NCBI RefSeq assembly: GCF_012932215.1
Contig: NZ_CP048788.1
Span: 2,852,001-2,916,000 of the forward strand
DNA length: 64,000 bases
Source of the DNA: Roseobacter ponti
Lineage (GTDB): Bacteria > Pseudomonadota > Alphaproteobacteria > Rhodobacterales > Rhodobacteraceae
Reading direction: 5' to 3'
Shown here piece by piece: positions 63,760 through 64,000 of this stretch (within the stretch, counting starts at the first letter, position 1; every line of letters begins with the position of its first letter). The translations under genes and the position numbers were made by a program. Below the pieces are notes generated by a model. It worked only from the letters and a program-made list of their open reading frames with translations, ran no database searches and was not told where the DNA came from.

Positions 63760-64000
63760 TCACTGACCGGGACGCGGGGGCGTTTTTTCGCCCCGGTCAA
63801 AGGCCTCCCAGCCCTCGCCCCCGAAAACATCTTTGTCGAGCTGCGCCAGCACATGCGGAAAATCCACCATGACGTGGTTGTCCGTGATTTTTCCGTCCAC
63901 GACCTTCCAGAAATCCATATACCGGATCTCAACCCGCCTGCCGGTTGGCGCGATGCCCATAAACTCCCCCGAGTGGGTCGCTTCCTGGCGGCCGAATGCG
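63760..64000 (-). CDS. SnoaL-like ester cyclase family protein, 5' end missing
   Basis: The frame is open to the right edge, so only the C-terminal 79 or so residues are present. EFMGIAPTGRRVEIRYMDFW followed by KVVDGKITDNHVMVDFPHVL is the classic C-terminal half of SnoaL/ester cyclase proteins (GIxPTGxxV...DxxRxxxGKIxE). It is 12 bases upstream of the HisD-family gene on the same strand, so it heads the visible part of the catabolic run. Confidence 0.78.
   Translation of the reverse strand, partial: AFGRQEATHSGEFMGIAPTGRRVEIRYMDFWKVVDGKITDNHVMVDFPHVLAQLDKDVFGGEGWEAFDRGEKTPPRPGQ

Overview
The window reads as chromosomal DNA of an alphaproteobacterium of the Rhodobacterales, most likely the marine Roseobacter lineage. 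Evidence is conserved gene order (miaB-phoH-ybeY-corC-lnt-metK-trmB, aroA-cmk-rpsA-ihfB-lapA-trpF-trpB, irr/fabA-fabB-fabI), an Irr-type Fur regulator, an LdtR-like MarR regulator, a CP4-like (class II) EPSP synthase, moderately high GC, and a SAM/SAH riboswitch in front of metK, a class so far tied to Rhodobacterales. I see no tRNA, rRNA, CRISPR array, transposase or phage gene.

Layout. 1-4.8 kb: end of a glyoxalase gene, a tandem pair of exported DUF1194 proteins, an LdtR-like regulator, sdhE with an XRE regulator, and an aspartate aminotransferase. 5-9.1 kb: a solitary periplasmic binding protein next to a 927-residue chemoreceptor. 9.2-16.2 kb: ychF, a Pmp3-like membrane peptide, trpA, a MarR regulator with a Tat-exported nitroreductase, L-lactate dehydrogenase, a sulfotransferase-like protein and an MFS carrier. 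16.3-21.2 kb: rplY, then pth and four less-known genes in a tight same-strand run. 21.2-33.2 kb: trpB, trpF, lapA, ihfB, rpsA, cmk, aroA, trmB and metK on the minus strand, interrupted by a porin-like barrel, a BLUF photoreceptor, an exported protein and a Popeye-like cNMP-fold membrane protein. 33.2-38.8 kb: lnt, corC, ybeY, phoH, miaB. 38.9-45.5 kb: a GT2-like protein, an ACR3 arsenite carrier, a PhyH dioxygenase, irr and fabA-fabB-fabI. 45.5-52 kb: an FKBP isomerase and a compact plus-strand run (haloacid dehalogenase, hydrolase, threonine dehydratase, pcaD, pcaB, TetA-like pump).

52-64 kb is an accessory catabolic region. The plus strand carries a zinc alcohol dehydrogenase and an enolase-superfamily sugar-acid dehydratase-like enzyme. 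The minus strand carries, in transcription order, a SnoaL-like protein (cut by the right edge), a HisD-family dehydrogenase, a two-domain SnoaL-like protein, an SDR, a LacI regulator, another two-domain SnoaL-like protein, a PNPOx-fold protein, a bicupin, a multispan membrane protein and a MetE-core-like protein. Its substrate is unknown to me, and it is the best candidate for an undescribed pathway. Regulatory sites readable by eye are the metK riboswitch, paired TGAAC-N3-GTTCA operators around the promoter at 56.9 kb, a MarR-type palindrome at 13.1 kb, a perfect palindrome before the BLUF gene, and several promoters and terminators. Start sites were chosen by eye from ribosome binding sites and family lengths. 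No search or alignment was run.
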